Notes under the pieces: model-generated
Seen by the model: the letters and a program-made list of their open reading frames with translations, nothing else
What the model was told of the DNA's origin: nothing
Database searches by the model: none
In this document: positions 1-8,068 of the stretch, piece after piece
Layout of the letters: each line of letters starts with the position of its first letter
How positions within the stretch are numbered: the first letter of the stretch is position 1
Program-made: the position numbers and the translations under genes
DNA from: CALGLS01 sp047626155
Lineage (GTDB): Bacteria; Bacteroidota; Bacteroidia; Chitinophagales; Saprospiraceae
Direction: 5' to 3'
Length of the DNA: 48,611 bases
Assembly (NCBI GenBank): GCA_047626155.1
Contig: JBLHRR010000025.1
Span: forward strand, 1-48,611

Positions 1-155
1 TAGACATAGCCTTGCAAGATCACTTGACTGAAAGCTGAAAGTGGAAGAAGAGATAGGAGGAGGAGGAGGAGGAGGGTTTGAGGAAGTAACGGCTTTCTAA
101 TTTGGAATTTTTCGTTAAAAAGCCCTTTGATTTCTTTCATAAATTGATCGTTCAT
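1..155 (-). CDS. Secreted protein, N-terminal part only (runs off left edge)
   Basis: Reading the minus strand from the ATG at 155 gives about 51 codons that stay open to the window edge. The product has a basic N-terminus, then a hydrophobic core (seven Leu in a row, SLLPLSAFSQ) that looks like a Sec signal peptide cleaved near AFS-Q, then VILQGYV. A second in-frame ATG at 140 is an equally good start and gives a more ordinary signal-peptide length. The Leu run is encoded by a CTC trinucleotide repeat at 57-74. The mature protein is not in the window, so its function cannot be named; a mature start of the type VxLQGxV would fit a TonB-receptor or CarboxypepD_reg-like protein, but that is a guess. 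It is divergent from fmt. Confidence 0.6.
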   Translation of the reverse strand, partial: MNDQFMKEIKGLFNEKFQIRKPLLPQTLLLLLLLSLLPLSAFSQVILQGYV

Positions 156-186
156 AATAGATTTTAAGTATTACACAAAAAATAAT

Positions 187-269
187 TTCAACATTTTCAC
201 AGTCAATCGTTTACCTAACTTTCACTCCCTAAGGTCTTTACAGCTAAGTAAACGATTGCAAATGTTGAA
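187..269. repeat. Long imperfect hairpin in the divergent intergenic region
   Basis: Two pairs of perfect arms nest here: 187-196 with 260-269 (10 bp, TTCAACATTT) and 204-214 with 248-258 (11 bp, CAATCGTTTAC), separated by a 7-nt bulge on the left and 1 nt on the right. It lies between the left-edge secreted gene and fmt, both transcribed away from it, so it is not an ordinary terminator. It could be an operator or a decayed palindromic element. The rest of 156-466 is AT-rich with nothing else recognisable. Confidence 0.5.
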
Positions 270-466
270 GTTAATTTCATTGTTCCAAATCGTTTTTTCT
301 CAACAGTAAGTATTAAGTTTGCGTTTTAAGCTTTGAGCAAAAAATAAATTCAACGTTCTGCTCCAACTAAATGCCTAGTTCTCTGGTTGTTAGTGGTAAA
401 TAGTGGCGCTGCCTATTATGATTTAATTTATTGTTAAAAAGCGAAACGCTAAATTACGAATAAACT

Positions 467-1393
467 ATGAGTCTGAGAATAGTATTTATGGGGACGCCTG
501 ATTTTGCCGTACCCACTTTAGACGTATTAATTCAAAATGGTTACAATGTGGTTGGGGTTATCACCTCCACCGATAAAATGGGTGGCCGTGGCGGCAAAAA
601 ATTGATACAATCTGCTGTTAAAAAATACGCCGTGGAAAAGGGATTAAAGGTGTTGCAACCTCCGAAATTTAAGAACCCAGAATTCCTTGCTGAATTGCGA
701 AGTCTGAAAGCTGATTTACAAATTGTCGTTGCTTTTAGAATGCTACCTGAGGTTGTTTGGAACATGCCTACCATTGGAACCATCAACCTTCATGGCTCGT
801 TGTTACCTGCTTATCGGGGAGCGGCTCCTATTCACTGGGCCGTTATCAACGGAGCCAGTAAAACTGGCGTGACCAGCTTCTTTTTAAAACACGAGATTGA
901 TACTGGTGATATCTTACTAGCTGAAACAATGCAGATAGGCCCGGATGAAAACACGGGTGAGGTTCATGATAAAATGATGCTTCTCGGGGCCGAAACCATC
1001 CTAATGTCAGTGCAACTCATTGAAAGTCAGAAGTATACCTTAAAACCTCAGGATGCTTCTAAAGTAAGTAAGGCACCCAAACTCTTTAAGGAAAATTGCA
1101 AAATTGACTTTAATAAACCGGCTAATTACATTCATAATTTTATCCGAGGCCTGAATCCTTATCCTTTGGCCTGGACGACAATGGATGGCCAAGAAGTCAA
1201 AATTCTAAAAGCTAAAATTAACTACGATATACATTCACATGAGCCTGGATCTATCCATACGGACTACAAGCATTTTTTCCGCTTTGCCATTGATGCAGGT
1301 TATATTGATGTTTTGAAATTGAAACCAGCAGGAAAAAGAGCTATGGATGTTAAAGACTTTCTTAATGGCTACAAAGAAGGATTTCAAAAATAA
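467..1393 (+). CDS. fmt: Methionyl-tRNA formyltransferase
   Basis: Transfers a formyl group from 10-formyltetrahydrofolate to initiator Met-tRNA in the cytosol. The 308-residue length is normal for the family. The N-terminal Rossmann-like formyltransferase domain begins MSLRIVFMGTPDFAVP and carries the active-site block INLHGSLLPAYRGAAPI followed by DTGDIL, which supplies the catalytic Asn107, His109 and Asp145. The C-terminal tRNA-binding domain starts near residue 205 with the typical NFIRGLNPYPLAW. The start is the first ATG and is directly followed by the conserved first strand. No deformylase (def) neighbour is present; the gene stands alone. The identification is secure. Confidence 0.97.
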   Translation: MSLRIVFMGTPDFAVPTLDVLIQNGYNVVGVITSTDKMGGRGGKKLIQSAVKKYAVEKGLKVLQPPKFKNPEFLAELRSLKADLQIVVAFRMLPEVVWNMPTIGTINLHGSLLPAYRGAAPIHWAVINGASKTGVTSFFLKHEIDTGDILLAETMQIGPDENTGEVHDKMMLLGAETILMSVQLIESQKYTLKPQDASKVSKAPKLFKENCKIDFNKPANYIHNFIRGLNPYPLAWTTMDGQEVKILKAKINYDIHSHEPGSIHTDYKHFFRFAIDAGYIDVLKLKPAGKRAMDVKDFLNGYKEGFQK

Positions 1394-1427
1394 GTCATAC
1401 TCAATAAAAAAATCAAGCCTGAGTAAA

Positions 1428-1497
1428 TAGACTTTATTCCAAATAGAATGGTACGGTCGGCCGGAAACCGAAGACCCGAAACCAAATAACCTCTATT
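1428..1497 (+). repeat. 70-bp dispersed repeat, copy 1 (inverted relative to 9668-9737)
   Basis: This stretch downstream of fmt matches the reverse complement of 9668-9737 with one mismatch over 70 bp. The core reads GGTCGGCCGGAAACCGAAGA, far richer in G and C than its surroundings. It is intergenic and encodes nothing. A related GACCGAAG string recurs near 43.03-43.14 kb. The rest of the gap before the next gene (1394-1703) shows only a weak TACTCA/TGAGTA hairpin at 1398-1425. Confidence 0.8.
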
Positions 1498-1703
1498 AGA
1501 CTGCTGTAATACCAGTCAAATAATGACATCCGTTTTTTTGATAAAAGCCAACAGCAAATTGCTCAGTTGAAAAACACAATACAACAACAGGTCGAGGGCT
1601 GTTATAGAACAATGGATATTCTCAATGATCCCGGTCGTAGGAAAGAAAACACAGATCTTTGATCAGTCTTTACAGAACTATTATAATTATTTTAACAATA
1701 AAC

Positions 1704-2168
1704 ATGCAAGTAAATATTGATCTTAGCTCCTACTCTGCTGAGCTCCGTTTGCGAAAGCAGGATGGAAAGCGTCAGGTCTATGATCCGGTTCGGAAAAAGT
1801 TTGTGGCATTTACTCCTGAAGAATTTGTACGCCAACTGTTGATTGCTTATTTGCTAAAAGAAAAAAACTATAATATTAACCGCATCGCTGCGGAGAAAAG
1901 CATCACTTATAATGGTATGCCCCGCCGTTTCGATCTTGTCGTTTTTGATAAAGAGATGCATCCTTTTTTATTAGCCGAATGTAAATCCGCTGATCAGCCA
2001 ATCAACCTGGCTGTTTTTGAGCAGGCCAACAGATACAATAGTAGTTTGAAGGTACCTTATTTGTTAGTAACCAATGGGCCTGATATTCACTGCTGTAGAA
2101 TGGATTATGAAGAAAAGAGCTATGCTTTTTTGGAAGAGATTCCGGACTATCCGAACGGGTCGCTTTAG
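1704..2168 (+). CDS. HsdR N-terminal-like (PD-(D/E)XK) domain protein
   Basis: A 154-residue protein from the ATG at 1704. The frame is open further upstream from a TTG at 1659, but that extension (an Ile-rich stretch) is not typical of the family. It resembles the stand-alone 'type I restriction enzyme R protein N-terminal domain' proteins common in Bacteroidota: DGKRQVYDPVRKKFVAFTPEE, then EFVRQLLIAYLL, then RFDLVVFDKEMHPFLLAECK, which contains the Asp and the ExK of the PD-(D/E)XK nuclease fold. No helicase or motor domain and no hsdM or hsdS gene is nearby, so it is not a restriction enzyme by itself. Its role is unknown; DNA binding or cleavage is an inference from the fold. Confidence 0.8.
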   Translation: MQVNIDLSSYSAELRLRKQDGKRQVYDPVRKKFVAFTPEEFVRQLLIAYLLKEKNYNINRIAAEKSITYNGMPRRFDLVVFDKEMHPFLLAECKSADQPINLAVFEQANRYNSSLKVPYLLVTNGPDIHCCRMDYEEKSYAFLEEIPDYPNGSL

Positions 2169-2575
2169 TTGGCTGATTACATAAGGTTCAGTGTTCGTAG
2201 GAATAAACTCAACAATTGTATTTATGGGATGACTTACTGAGATATGTAATATTAGGTGAAGGGAAAAAGATTGGCAATATTGTTATATTCATTTTACTTT
2301 CCTGAATAAAACAACATCAATTCTAGTATTTCGCTTGTTTTTTAAGCAAATTTTCGCCGAAAAAGACAATTCACAATTTTCCCCTCCTTTTTTCATTATT
2401 TCCTCATAGAGAATAAGTATTTTGCAGATGAAACTATTCAGTTAATAACAACAAAAAATTAACTTGTTAGCCTGCAAGCATTTAGCTGAAATATAGCGCC
2501 TCTAAGGGAGAGGGTGTTTAGTTAAATACTTGCTTGTAAACCCTTACAAATTAATTTTTTTCGTAATAATTAAAT
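2169..2575. other. Intergenic region without a recognisable gene
   Basis: About 400 bp of AT-rich DNA. The only structure I see is a small C/G-rich palindrome at 2499-2513 (CCTCT, AAGGG, AGAGG), similar to elements near 5.49 kb and 30.37 kb. Presumably it holds the promoter of tdh, but I cannot point to a convincing -7 element. Confidence 0.5.
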
Positions 2576-3544
2576 ATGAGAAAACCATCACACAGAAAAG
2601 ATAAAATTCTGATAACGGGTGCTAGTGGCCAAATTGGAACCGTGCTCACCGATGCATTGATTCAGCAGTACGGAGAAGGCAATGTCGTGACTTCAGATAT
2701 TAATCCACCAACAACCCAAAAAACAACTTTCGAAAAACTCAACATCTTGGATGCTGATAGATTAGCGGAAATTGTAGATCACTACCAAATTACTCAAATT
2801 TATCATCTAGTCGCCATCCTCTCTGCTAAGGGAGAGAAAAATCCTTCGTTTACCTGGCAGGTGAATATGCAAGGGCTTTTCAATGTCATGGATTTGGCTG
2901 TAGAGAAAAAATTAGATAAGGTCTTTGCGCCCAGCTCCATTGCCATTTTTGGAAATACAACTCCTAAAAAGGAAACGCCGCAACAGACTATTTTTAATCC
3001 AACCACGGTTTATGGGATTAGCAAATTGGCGGGCGAACTCTGGACCAACTACTATCATCAAAAATTCAATCTGGATGTAAGAAGTATTCGTTACCCAGGT
3101 ATTGTTGGGCATCAGGGAGTGGCAGGTGGAGGAACTACTGATTATGCCGTTGACATTTATCATGCTGCTGCTAAAGAAGAAGCCTTTGATTGTTTCCTTT
3201 CGGAAAACACGAGACTTCCAATGATCTACATGAACGATGCTATCCGGGCAACTTTGGAATTAATGGAAGCACCAGAGGAATCTATTTCGATAAGAGAAAG
3301 TTACAATTTAACCGGAATGAATTTCACACCAAAAGAAATTGCAGCATCCATTCAACAATATGTACCCGATTTCAAAATTTCCTACTCCCCGGACGAGCGA
3401 CAGACCATCGCAGATTCCTGGTCGGATAGTATTGACGACTCTATTGCCATAAAAGATTGGGGCTGGAAACCTAAATATGATTTAGACGGAATGACAAAAG
3501 ACATGTTGTTTCATTTGAATCAGAAGTACAAAATAAAATCCTAA
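2576..3544 (+). CDS. tdh: L-threonine 3-dehydrogenase, short-chain (SDR/epimerase-like) type
   Basis: An extended-SDR protein of 322 residues. The NAD-binding glycine motif GASGQIGTVL is near residue 15, an acidic Asp-Ile (TSDINPP) ends the second strand, and the catalytic Tyr/Lys pair is in YGISK with the upstream SSIAIFG Ser region. General annotation would be NAD-dependent epimerase. Two things favour threonine dehydrogenase: resemblance to the epimerase-like TDH described from Flavobacterium, and the next gene on the same strand being kbl, the following enzyme of the pathway. The reaction is L-threonine plus NAD to 2-amino-3-ketobutyrate. It is separated from kbl by 284 bp that hold a 125-bp repeat, so the two may be transcribed separately. 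Confidence 0.88.
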   Translation: MRKPSHRKDKILITGASGQIGTVLTDALIQQYGEGNVVTSDINPPTTQKTTFEKLNILDADRLAEIVDHYQITQIYHLVAILSAKGEKNPSFTWQVNMQGLFNVMDLAVEKKLDKVFAPSSIAIFGNTTPKKETPQQTIFNPTTVYGISKLAGELWTNYYHQKFNLDVRSIRYPGIVGHQGVAGGGTTDYAVDIYHAAAKEEAFDCFLSENTRLPMIYMNDAIRATLELMEAPEESISIRESYNLTGMNFTPKEIAASIQQYVPDFKISYSPDERQTIADSWSDSIDDSIAIKDWGWKPKYDLDGMTKDMLFHLNQKYKIKS

Positions 3545-3545
3545 G

Positions 3546-3670
3546 TGACAACGAAAAATTAAATCCCGATTTGGAAACAATTATGTAAATCAAAACGACC
3601 GCAGGGAGAGTGGTTTATATAATTGTTTCCACGAAAGAGATCGGGAAATTATTTTTAGTGTAATACTAAG
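3546..3670 (+). repeat. 125-bp structured repeat, copy 1
   Basis: Matches 22171-22295 in the same orientation over 125 bp with no gaps and about 10 substitutions. Internally it is a long hairpin. An outer stem pairs CCCGAT with ATCGGG, and an inner stem pairs GGAAACAATTATGTAAATCA with TGGTTTATATAATTGTTTCC (allowing G-U pairs), leaving an 18-nt loop. Substitutions between the two copies keep pairing: A-T in this copy is G-C in the other. It lies between tdh and kbl and codes for nothing. Confidence 0.85.
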
Positions 3671-3828
3671 TGCACTAGAAATATCGAATAAATAATTTTG
3701 ATTATTTATTATTTATTATTTCAATCTCATCTCAGATTCATTAATGCAAACAAAAAATTCATATTACTTTATAGAGCAAGTTAACAACTACCCTTAAATT
3801 GTTTTACACAAAAAATAATACATAACAC

Positions 3829-5016
3829 ATGTTCAAAAACATACGACCTGTCCTTCAGGATGAAATTAGTGAAATTAAAGATGCCGGATTGTACAAAGAA
3901 GAACGCATCATTACGACTCCTCAATCTGCAGAAATAGAAACAACGAAAGGAGCAGGAGTGCTTAACTTTTGTGCAAATAATTATCTGGGCCTCTCTTCCC
4001 ACCCTGCTGTTATTGAAGCCGCTAAGGCCGCTATTGATACCCATGGTTTTGGAATGTCTTCCGTACGTTTCATTTGCGGAACACAAGACATTCACAAGGA
4101 ACTAGAAAAAAAGACGGCGGAGTTTCTGGGCATGGAGGATTGTATTTTATACGCCGCTGCTTTTGATGCCAATGGTGGTTTATTTGAGCCTTTATTAAAT
4201 AAAGAAGATGCCATCATTAGTGATTCGCTAAACCACGCGAGTATCATTGATGGCGTACGATTGTGTAAGGCAGCTCGTTACCGATACAAAACCAATGACA
4301 TGGCTGACCTGGAAGAAAAGCTTAAGGAAGCTCAAGGTGCCCGAAGAAGATTGATTGCAACTGATGGTGTTTTTTCTATGGATGGTACTATTGCTCAAAT
4401 TGATAAAATCTGTGATCTCGCAGATAAATACGATGCTATGGTTATGGTGGATGAATGCCACTCTACAGGTTTTATTGGCAAAACCGGAAGAGGTACCCAC
4501 GAACATTGTGGTGCTATGGGCCGTGTAGATATTATCACAGGAACGTACGGAAAGGCACTTGGTGGTGCTTCTGGTGGTTTCACAGCAGCACGTAAGGAGA
4601 TTGTTGACATTTTGCGTCAGCGTTCCAGACCTTATTTATTTTCTAATACTTTGGCTCCTCCGATTGTTGGTGCCTCTATAAAAGTATTGGATTTATTATC
4701 TAAAAATACGGAGCTTCGAGATAAGCTGGAAGACAATACCGCTTTCTTTAGAAAAGAAATGAATGCCGCTGGTTTTGATATTATTCCGGGGATTCACCCC
4801 ATCGTTCCAATTATGCTATATGACGCAAAGCTGTCTCAGACTTTTGCCAATGAGCTATTGAAAGAAGGAATTTATGTGATTGGTTTTTATTATCCAGTAG
4901 TGCCCAAAGATTTGGCTAGAATAAGAGTACAAATGTCTGCTGGTCATGATCGACATCATTTGGAAAAAGCGGTTGCTGCCTTTACCAAGGTTGGGAAGGC
5001 GCTGGGGGTTATATAG
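3829..5016 (+). CDS. kbl: Glycine C-acetyltransferase (2-amino-3-ketobutyrate CoA ligase)
   Basis: A PLP-dependent alpha-oxoamine synthase of 395 residues, the normal length. It cleaves 2-amino-3-ketobutyrate with CoA to glycine and acetyl-CoA, completing the threonine breakdown begun by the upstream dehydrogenase. Visible landmarks are FCANNYLGLSSHP near residue 50, the His of SLNHASIIDG, the cofactor Asp208 and His211 in VMVDECHSTGF, and the Schiff-base lysine (Lys242) in TYGKALGGASGG. The ATG start precedes FKNIRPVLQDEISEIKDAGLY, the usual N-terminus of Bacteroidota Kbl. BioF is the alternative member of the family, but the sequence and the tdh context favour Kbl. Confidence 0.96.
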   Translation: MFKNIRPVLQDEISEIKDAGLYKEERIITTPQSAEIETTKGAGVLNFCANNYLGLSSHPAVIEAAKAAIDTHGFGMSSVRFICGTQDIHKELEKKTAEFLGMEDCILYAAAFDANGGLFEPLLNKEDAIISDSLNHASIIDGVRLCKAARYRYKTNDMADLEEKLKEAQGARRRLIATDGVFSMDGTIAQIDKICDLADKYDAMVMVDECHSTGFIGKTGRGTHEHCGAMGRVDIITGTYGKALGGASGGFTAARKEIVDILRQRSRPYLFSNTLAPPIVGASIKVLDLLSKNTELRDKLEDNTAFFRKEMNAAGFDIIPGIHPIVPIMLYDAKLSQTFANELLKEGIYVIGFYYPVVPKDLARIRVQMSAGHDRHHLEKAVAAFTKVGKALGVI

Positions 5017-5027
5017 GACCTACAAGC

Positions 5028-5068
5028 AAAAAGCCTGTTTGAATCGTAAAGATTCAAACAGGCTTTTT
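5028..5068. terminator. Perfect 18-bp hairpin, bidirectional terminator
   Basis: Arms 5028-5045 and 5051-5068 are perfect reverse complements (AAAAAGCCTGTTTGAATC) around a 5-nt loop. The stem ends in A-run/T-run on both strands, so it can end transcription of kbl from the left and of the convergent small gene from the right. Confidence 0.9.
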
Positions 5069-5070
5069 AA

Positions 5071-5094
5071 CTTAAGTACGACTTAAGATTTTTT
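5071..5094 (+). terminator. Second small hairpin with T-run
   Basis: CTTAAGT at 5071-5077 and ACTTAAG at 5081-5087 form a 7-bp stem with loop ACG, followed by A and a run of T (5089-5094). It sits directly behind the stronger hairpin and may act as a back-up terminator for kbl. Confidence 0.45.
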
Positions 5095-5282
5095 CACTTT
5101 AGCATCTGAGCGGTTCTCAATCCTTGTTCAATTTTTTTGAGGTGGACAGGCATATCTTTCAATATTTCGATAGATTGCGTGTGGTATTTACGGAAGCTTC
5201 CATCGACCATTTTTGCTTTATTCGTAGCATTATCAAGCTTCGAAAGCAGGCTGATCAATTTGTTGAAATCGTTTGAATCCAT
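5094..5282 (-). CDS. Small hypothetical protein, helical
   Basis: A 62-residue ORF (MDSNDFNKLISLLSKLDN...) rich in Lys, Asp and Leu with no Cys, no signal peptide and no membrane segment; it is likely all-helical. I do not recognise a family. It is flanked on its 3' side by a strong terminator shared with kbl and has an AT-rich leader of its own, which supports it being a real gene. It is not in an operon with aspartate kinase, which ends 307 bp upstream. Confidence 0.55.
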   Translation of the reverse strand: MDSNDFNKLISLLSKLDNATNKAKMVDGSFRKYHTQSIEILKDMPVHLKKIEQGLRTAQMLK

Positions 5283-5589
5283 AACAAATAATTTTTTAGG
5301 TGATTAAATGATTGGTATCTTAATTCATTATCTAACTACCTTTCAATAAAAATGTTGCATTTTTAAAGCACATTTTTAAAACTAAATTCATAAGTAACAA
5401 AAGTAGATTAATTGGGAAAAGTAGTCAGTATTAATTATTAACATCAAAAATACTGCCATACGTTTGTGGACACCATTGAGCTTTTCACCCCTAGCCCCTA
5501 AAGGGAGTTACTTCTAGGTAAACTTTGGGTATTAAACAGGATATCCCCTTTTCGCCTAAAAGAATATCTTGGAAATCGAAGTATCCTAT
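5283..5589. other. Intergenic region with a C-rich palindrome
   Basis: About 300 bp with no gene. It holds a partial palindrome at 5486-5512 (ACCCCTAGCCCC then TAAAGGGAGTTA) of the same kind as 30370-30394 in the opposite orientation. The part nearest 5283 probably carries the promoter of the small minus-strand gene. Confidence 0.45.
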
Positions 5590-6885
5590 TTACGCCTCTT
5601 TCCACTTTGTCAAGGGTACAGACTTCATCACTACCTGAACTGTTTCTCTGATCCGTTCTTCAAATAAGACAACTTTCCCACGCGTCAATTCTTGTAAAAC
5701 ATCTTCGTTATAGTGTCGTACAGTCAGTAATTCCAGGCCTTCTGTGGTGGTTACATTATAATCTTCTTCTAATACTGCAATCAATTGCTCCAAACGTTCT
5801 GATCGGTGGGTGACGCAAGCAGAGAAACTGATGGCCATATTTTGCATCATGTTCACCCGAATGCGATGTTCATCCAATAATTTGAAGATGTGGCTGAGTT
5901 CTTTTTCTGCTACAAAGGAAAAATCTTTAGTGGAAATGTGAATCAGACTTTGGTTCTTCTCCACCACAATCACGGGTGGATACTTGATCAACTCTTCTGC
6001 TATCGAAATCAGTGTCCCCGGATCTTCAGGTTTGGCAAAGGACTTCACATACATCGGGATATTTTTGTTCTGAAGTGGCTTTATTGTTTTTGGGTGAATT
6101 ACTTTTGCGCCGTAGTAAGTCATTTCAATGGCTTCCCCATAAGACAATCGATCCAACAATACAACATTTTCAAACAGCCGCGGGTCTGCAGTCAGTACGC
6201 CCGGAACATCTTTCCAGATGACCATGCTTTCCACATCAAGGCAATAGGAAAAAATAGCTGCGGAAAAATCGGAGCCTTCTCGACCGAGTGTTGTGTTCCA
6301 GTTCTCAGAGGTACCACCAATAAAGCCTTGGGTTAGTACCACCTGCTTTTTTTCTAACAAAGGTTTTACTTTTGCGTTTATCCTTTTGTTGGTTTGTTCC
6401 CATTGCACTAATGCATCTCTGAATGTATCGTCTGTCAGTATCACATCACGAGCATCTAACCAAGTAGTGGCGATCTGTTGCTCAGACAAGTAAGCGGCAA
6501 TAATTCTAGTAGACACCAGTTCTCCTACCGATACAATTTGATCGTAGAGGTAATCAAGTTTATCTACGATAGGATCTTCTAATACCCATTCTATTTCCAC
6601 AAATAAATCATTGACCAGAGCAAAAGCCTCATGGTTCTGCGGAAAGAGTTCCGCCATGATTCTGAAATGCTGATCTCTACATTCCTGAAACAATTCCATT
6701 GCGGTTTCTTTACCATTAAAATAGGCCTCCACAATGGCTTCCAGCGCGTTGGTCGTCTTCCCCATAGCAGAAACAACCACCACGAGCGGCCCTTGCCCTT
6801 GGCTCTGAATGATCTTGCAAACATTCTTTATTCCTTCTGCGTTTTTTACAGAAGCACCTCCAAATTTGAATACTTTTCCCTTCAT
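5590..6885 (-). CDS. lysC: Aspartate kinase, monofunctional
   Basis: Phosphorylates L-aspartate with ATP, the first step toward lysine, threonine and methionine. The 431 residues start with the kinase signature KFGGASVKNAEGI at residue 7. The substrate-binding block GREGSDFSAAIFSY is near residue 207, the ATP-binding segment WKDVPGVLTADPRLF follows, and YGAKVIHPKTIKPL comes later. ACT-type regulatory sequence fills the last 120 or so residues, so feedback inhibition is likely. There is no homoserine dehydrogenase fusion. The gene is alone and divergent from the glycosyltransferase, with a clear -7 element about 37 nt upstream. Confidence 0.93.
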   Translation of the reverse strand: MKGKVFKFGGASVKNAEGIKNVCKIIQSQGQGPLVVVVSAMGKTTNALEAIVEAYFNGKETAMELFQECRDQHFRIMAELFPQNHEAFALVNDLFVEIEWVLEDPIVDKLDYLYDQIVSVGELVSTRIIAAYLSEQQIATTWLDARDVILTDDTFRDALVQWEQTNKRINAKVKPLLEKKQVVLTQGFIGGTSENWNTTLGREGSDFSAAIFSYCLDVESMVIWKDVPGVLTADPRLFENVVLLDRLSYGEAIEMTYYGAKVIHPKTIKPLQNKNIPMYVKSFAKPEDPGTLISIAEELIKYPPVIVVEKNQSLIHISTKDFSFVAEKELSHIFKLLDEHRIRVNMMQNMAISFSACVTHRSERLEQLIAVLEEDYNVTTTEGLELLTVRHYNEDVLQELTRGKVVLFEERIRETVQVVMKSVPLTKWKEA

Positions 6886-6922
6886 TTGTTAGTTGATTTT
6901 TGATGATTCTAACAATGTCGCG

Positions 6923-6930
6923 CAAATATA
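6923..6930 (-). promoter_or_regulatory. -7 promoter element of aspartate kinase gene
   Basis: Minus-strand TATATTTG followed by CGCG fits the Bacteroidota -7 consensus TAnnTTTG. It implies a leader of about 30 nt. I see no clear -33 TTTG at the standard spacing. Confidence 0.5.
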
Positions 6931-6984
6931 GTTTTTAGTGTGCTAATTTGTACTAATTTTAGGGCACCGAAATTCAAGAATACA

Positions 6985-7872
6985 ATGCTTTCCATTCTCA
7001 TTCCAATATACAATGAAACCATCGGACCTCTCGTGAAAGACCTGGCTGAACAAGGCCGTGGTTTATTGGATTTTGAAATCCTTTGCTTTGACGATGGTTC
7101 TGAAGAATCTTTTCTAACACTCAATAAAAAGTTAGGATCTATTCCAGAGGTGGATTATAGAGAAATGCCAACTAACCTCGGCCGTTCCAAAATTCGGAAT
7201 GTACTGGCGGATGCTGCCAAAGGAGAATATCTCCTTTTTATGGATTGCGACTCTAAAGTTGTTAAGGTCGATTATTTGGCTACTTACGTAAAATCGCTGG
7301 AAGCAAACACCTTATTATATGGAGGTCGTTGTTATGACCCGGCTCCCCCTCAAAACCCTGCCCATTTGTTTCATTGGACCTATGGAATCCAAAGAGAACA
7401 GCAGCCGGTGCTAGCTAGACAAGCACAGCCTTATCACTCTTTTATGACCAATAACTTTCTTATCCCTTCCAGTCATTTTCAGCAAATTCGTTTTGACGAA
7501 AGTCTGACCCAATATGGCCATGAGGATACTTTATTTGGAATGGAGTTAAAAAAACGCGGCATCAAAATGCTCCATCTAGAAAACCCTTTGGAACACACTG
7601 GTTTGGAAAGTTCTGAAGTCTTTTTGGATAAAACTAGAAAGGGCATTGAGAATTTGCATCAGTTGTTGTTGGATGGAAAAATGGTAGAGACCAAGCTGAC
7701 TAAAGCTTATGGCCTACTAAAAAAAATGGGCTTGGATGGTTTATTTTTGAGGAGCTTTTCTTTTTCTGAAAAATGGATTTATAACAGTTTAATTACAAAT
7801 AGGTATGGAATGCGCCTTTTTGATTTGTACAAGTTGGGCTTGTTGGTGCGATTGGGGCAGAGGACGGAGTAA
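6985..7872 (+). CDS. Glycosyltransferase family 2
   Basis: A 295-residue GT-A fold glycosyltransferase. I chose the ATG at 6985 (MLSILIPIYNE) because the first beta-strand of the family begins there; the longer frame from 6940 adds 15 residues without family character. Motifs are FDDGSEE near residue 37, the metal-binding DxD-like MDCDSKV near residue 88, and the acceptor-side YGHEDTLFGMELKKRG near residue 178. There is no transmembrane segment. The sugar donor and acceptor cannot be told from the sequence. No other glycan genes are nearby. Confidence 0.88.
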   Translation: MLSILIPIYNETIGPLVKDLAEQGRGLLDFEILCFDDGSEESFLTLNKKLGSIPEVDYREMPTNLGRSKIRNVLADAAKGEYLLFMDCDSKVVKVDYLATYVKSLEANTLLYGGRCYDPAPPQNPAHLFHWTYGIQREQQPVLARQAQPYHSFMTNNFLIPSSHFQQIRFDESLTQYGHEDTLFGMELKKRGIKMLHLENPLEHTGLESSEVFLDKTRKGIENLHQLLLDGKMVETKLTKAYGLLKKMGLDGLFLRSFSFSEKWIYNSLITNRYGMRLFDLYKLGLLVRLGQRTE

Positions 7873-8068
7873 GCTAGGGATATGGCAAATCACCAAAGAC
7901 TTGTCATATCAAAGGAGGTACATTTCGATATGCGATAGGTGCGGTTGGATTTCAATAGGCTTTGTGCTTAGGAGAAGCACTTCCTTAGAAAGTTAGTTAG
8001 ATTTCTCAAAATCGTTTCGTAAATTAGTTTATTAAAATTAATACCCGTTAGAATACAACTCAAATAAT

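Noticed and set aside
1704..2168. Restriction-modification or defence island around the HsdR-N protein
   Set aside because: Neighbours are housekeeping or metabolic genes (fmt, tdh, kbl); no methylase, helicase or other defence gene is present.
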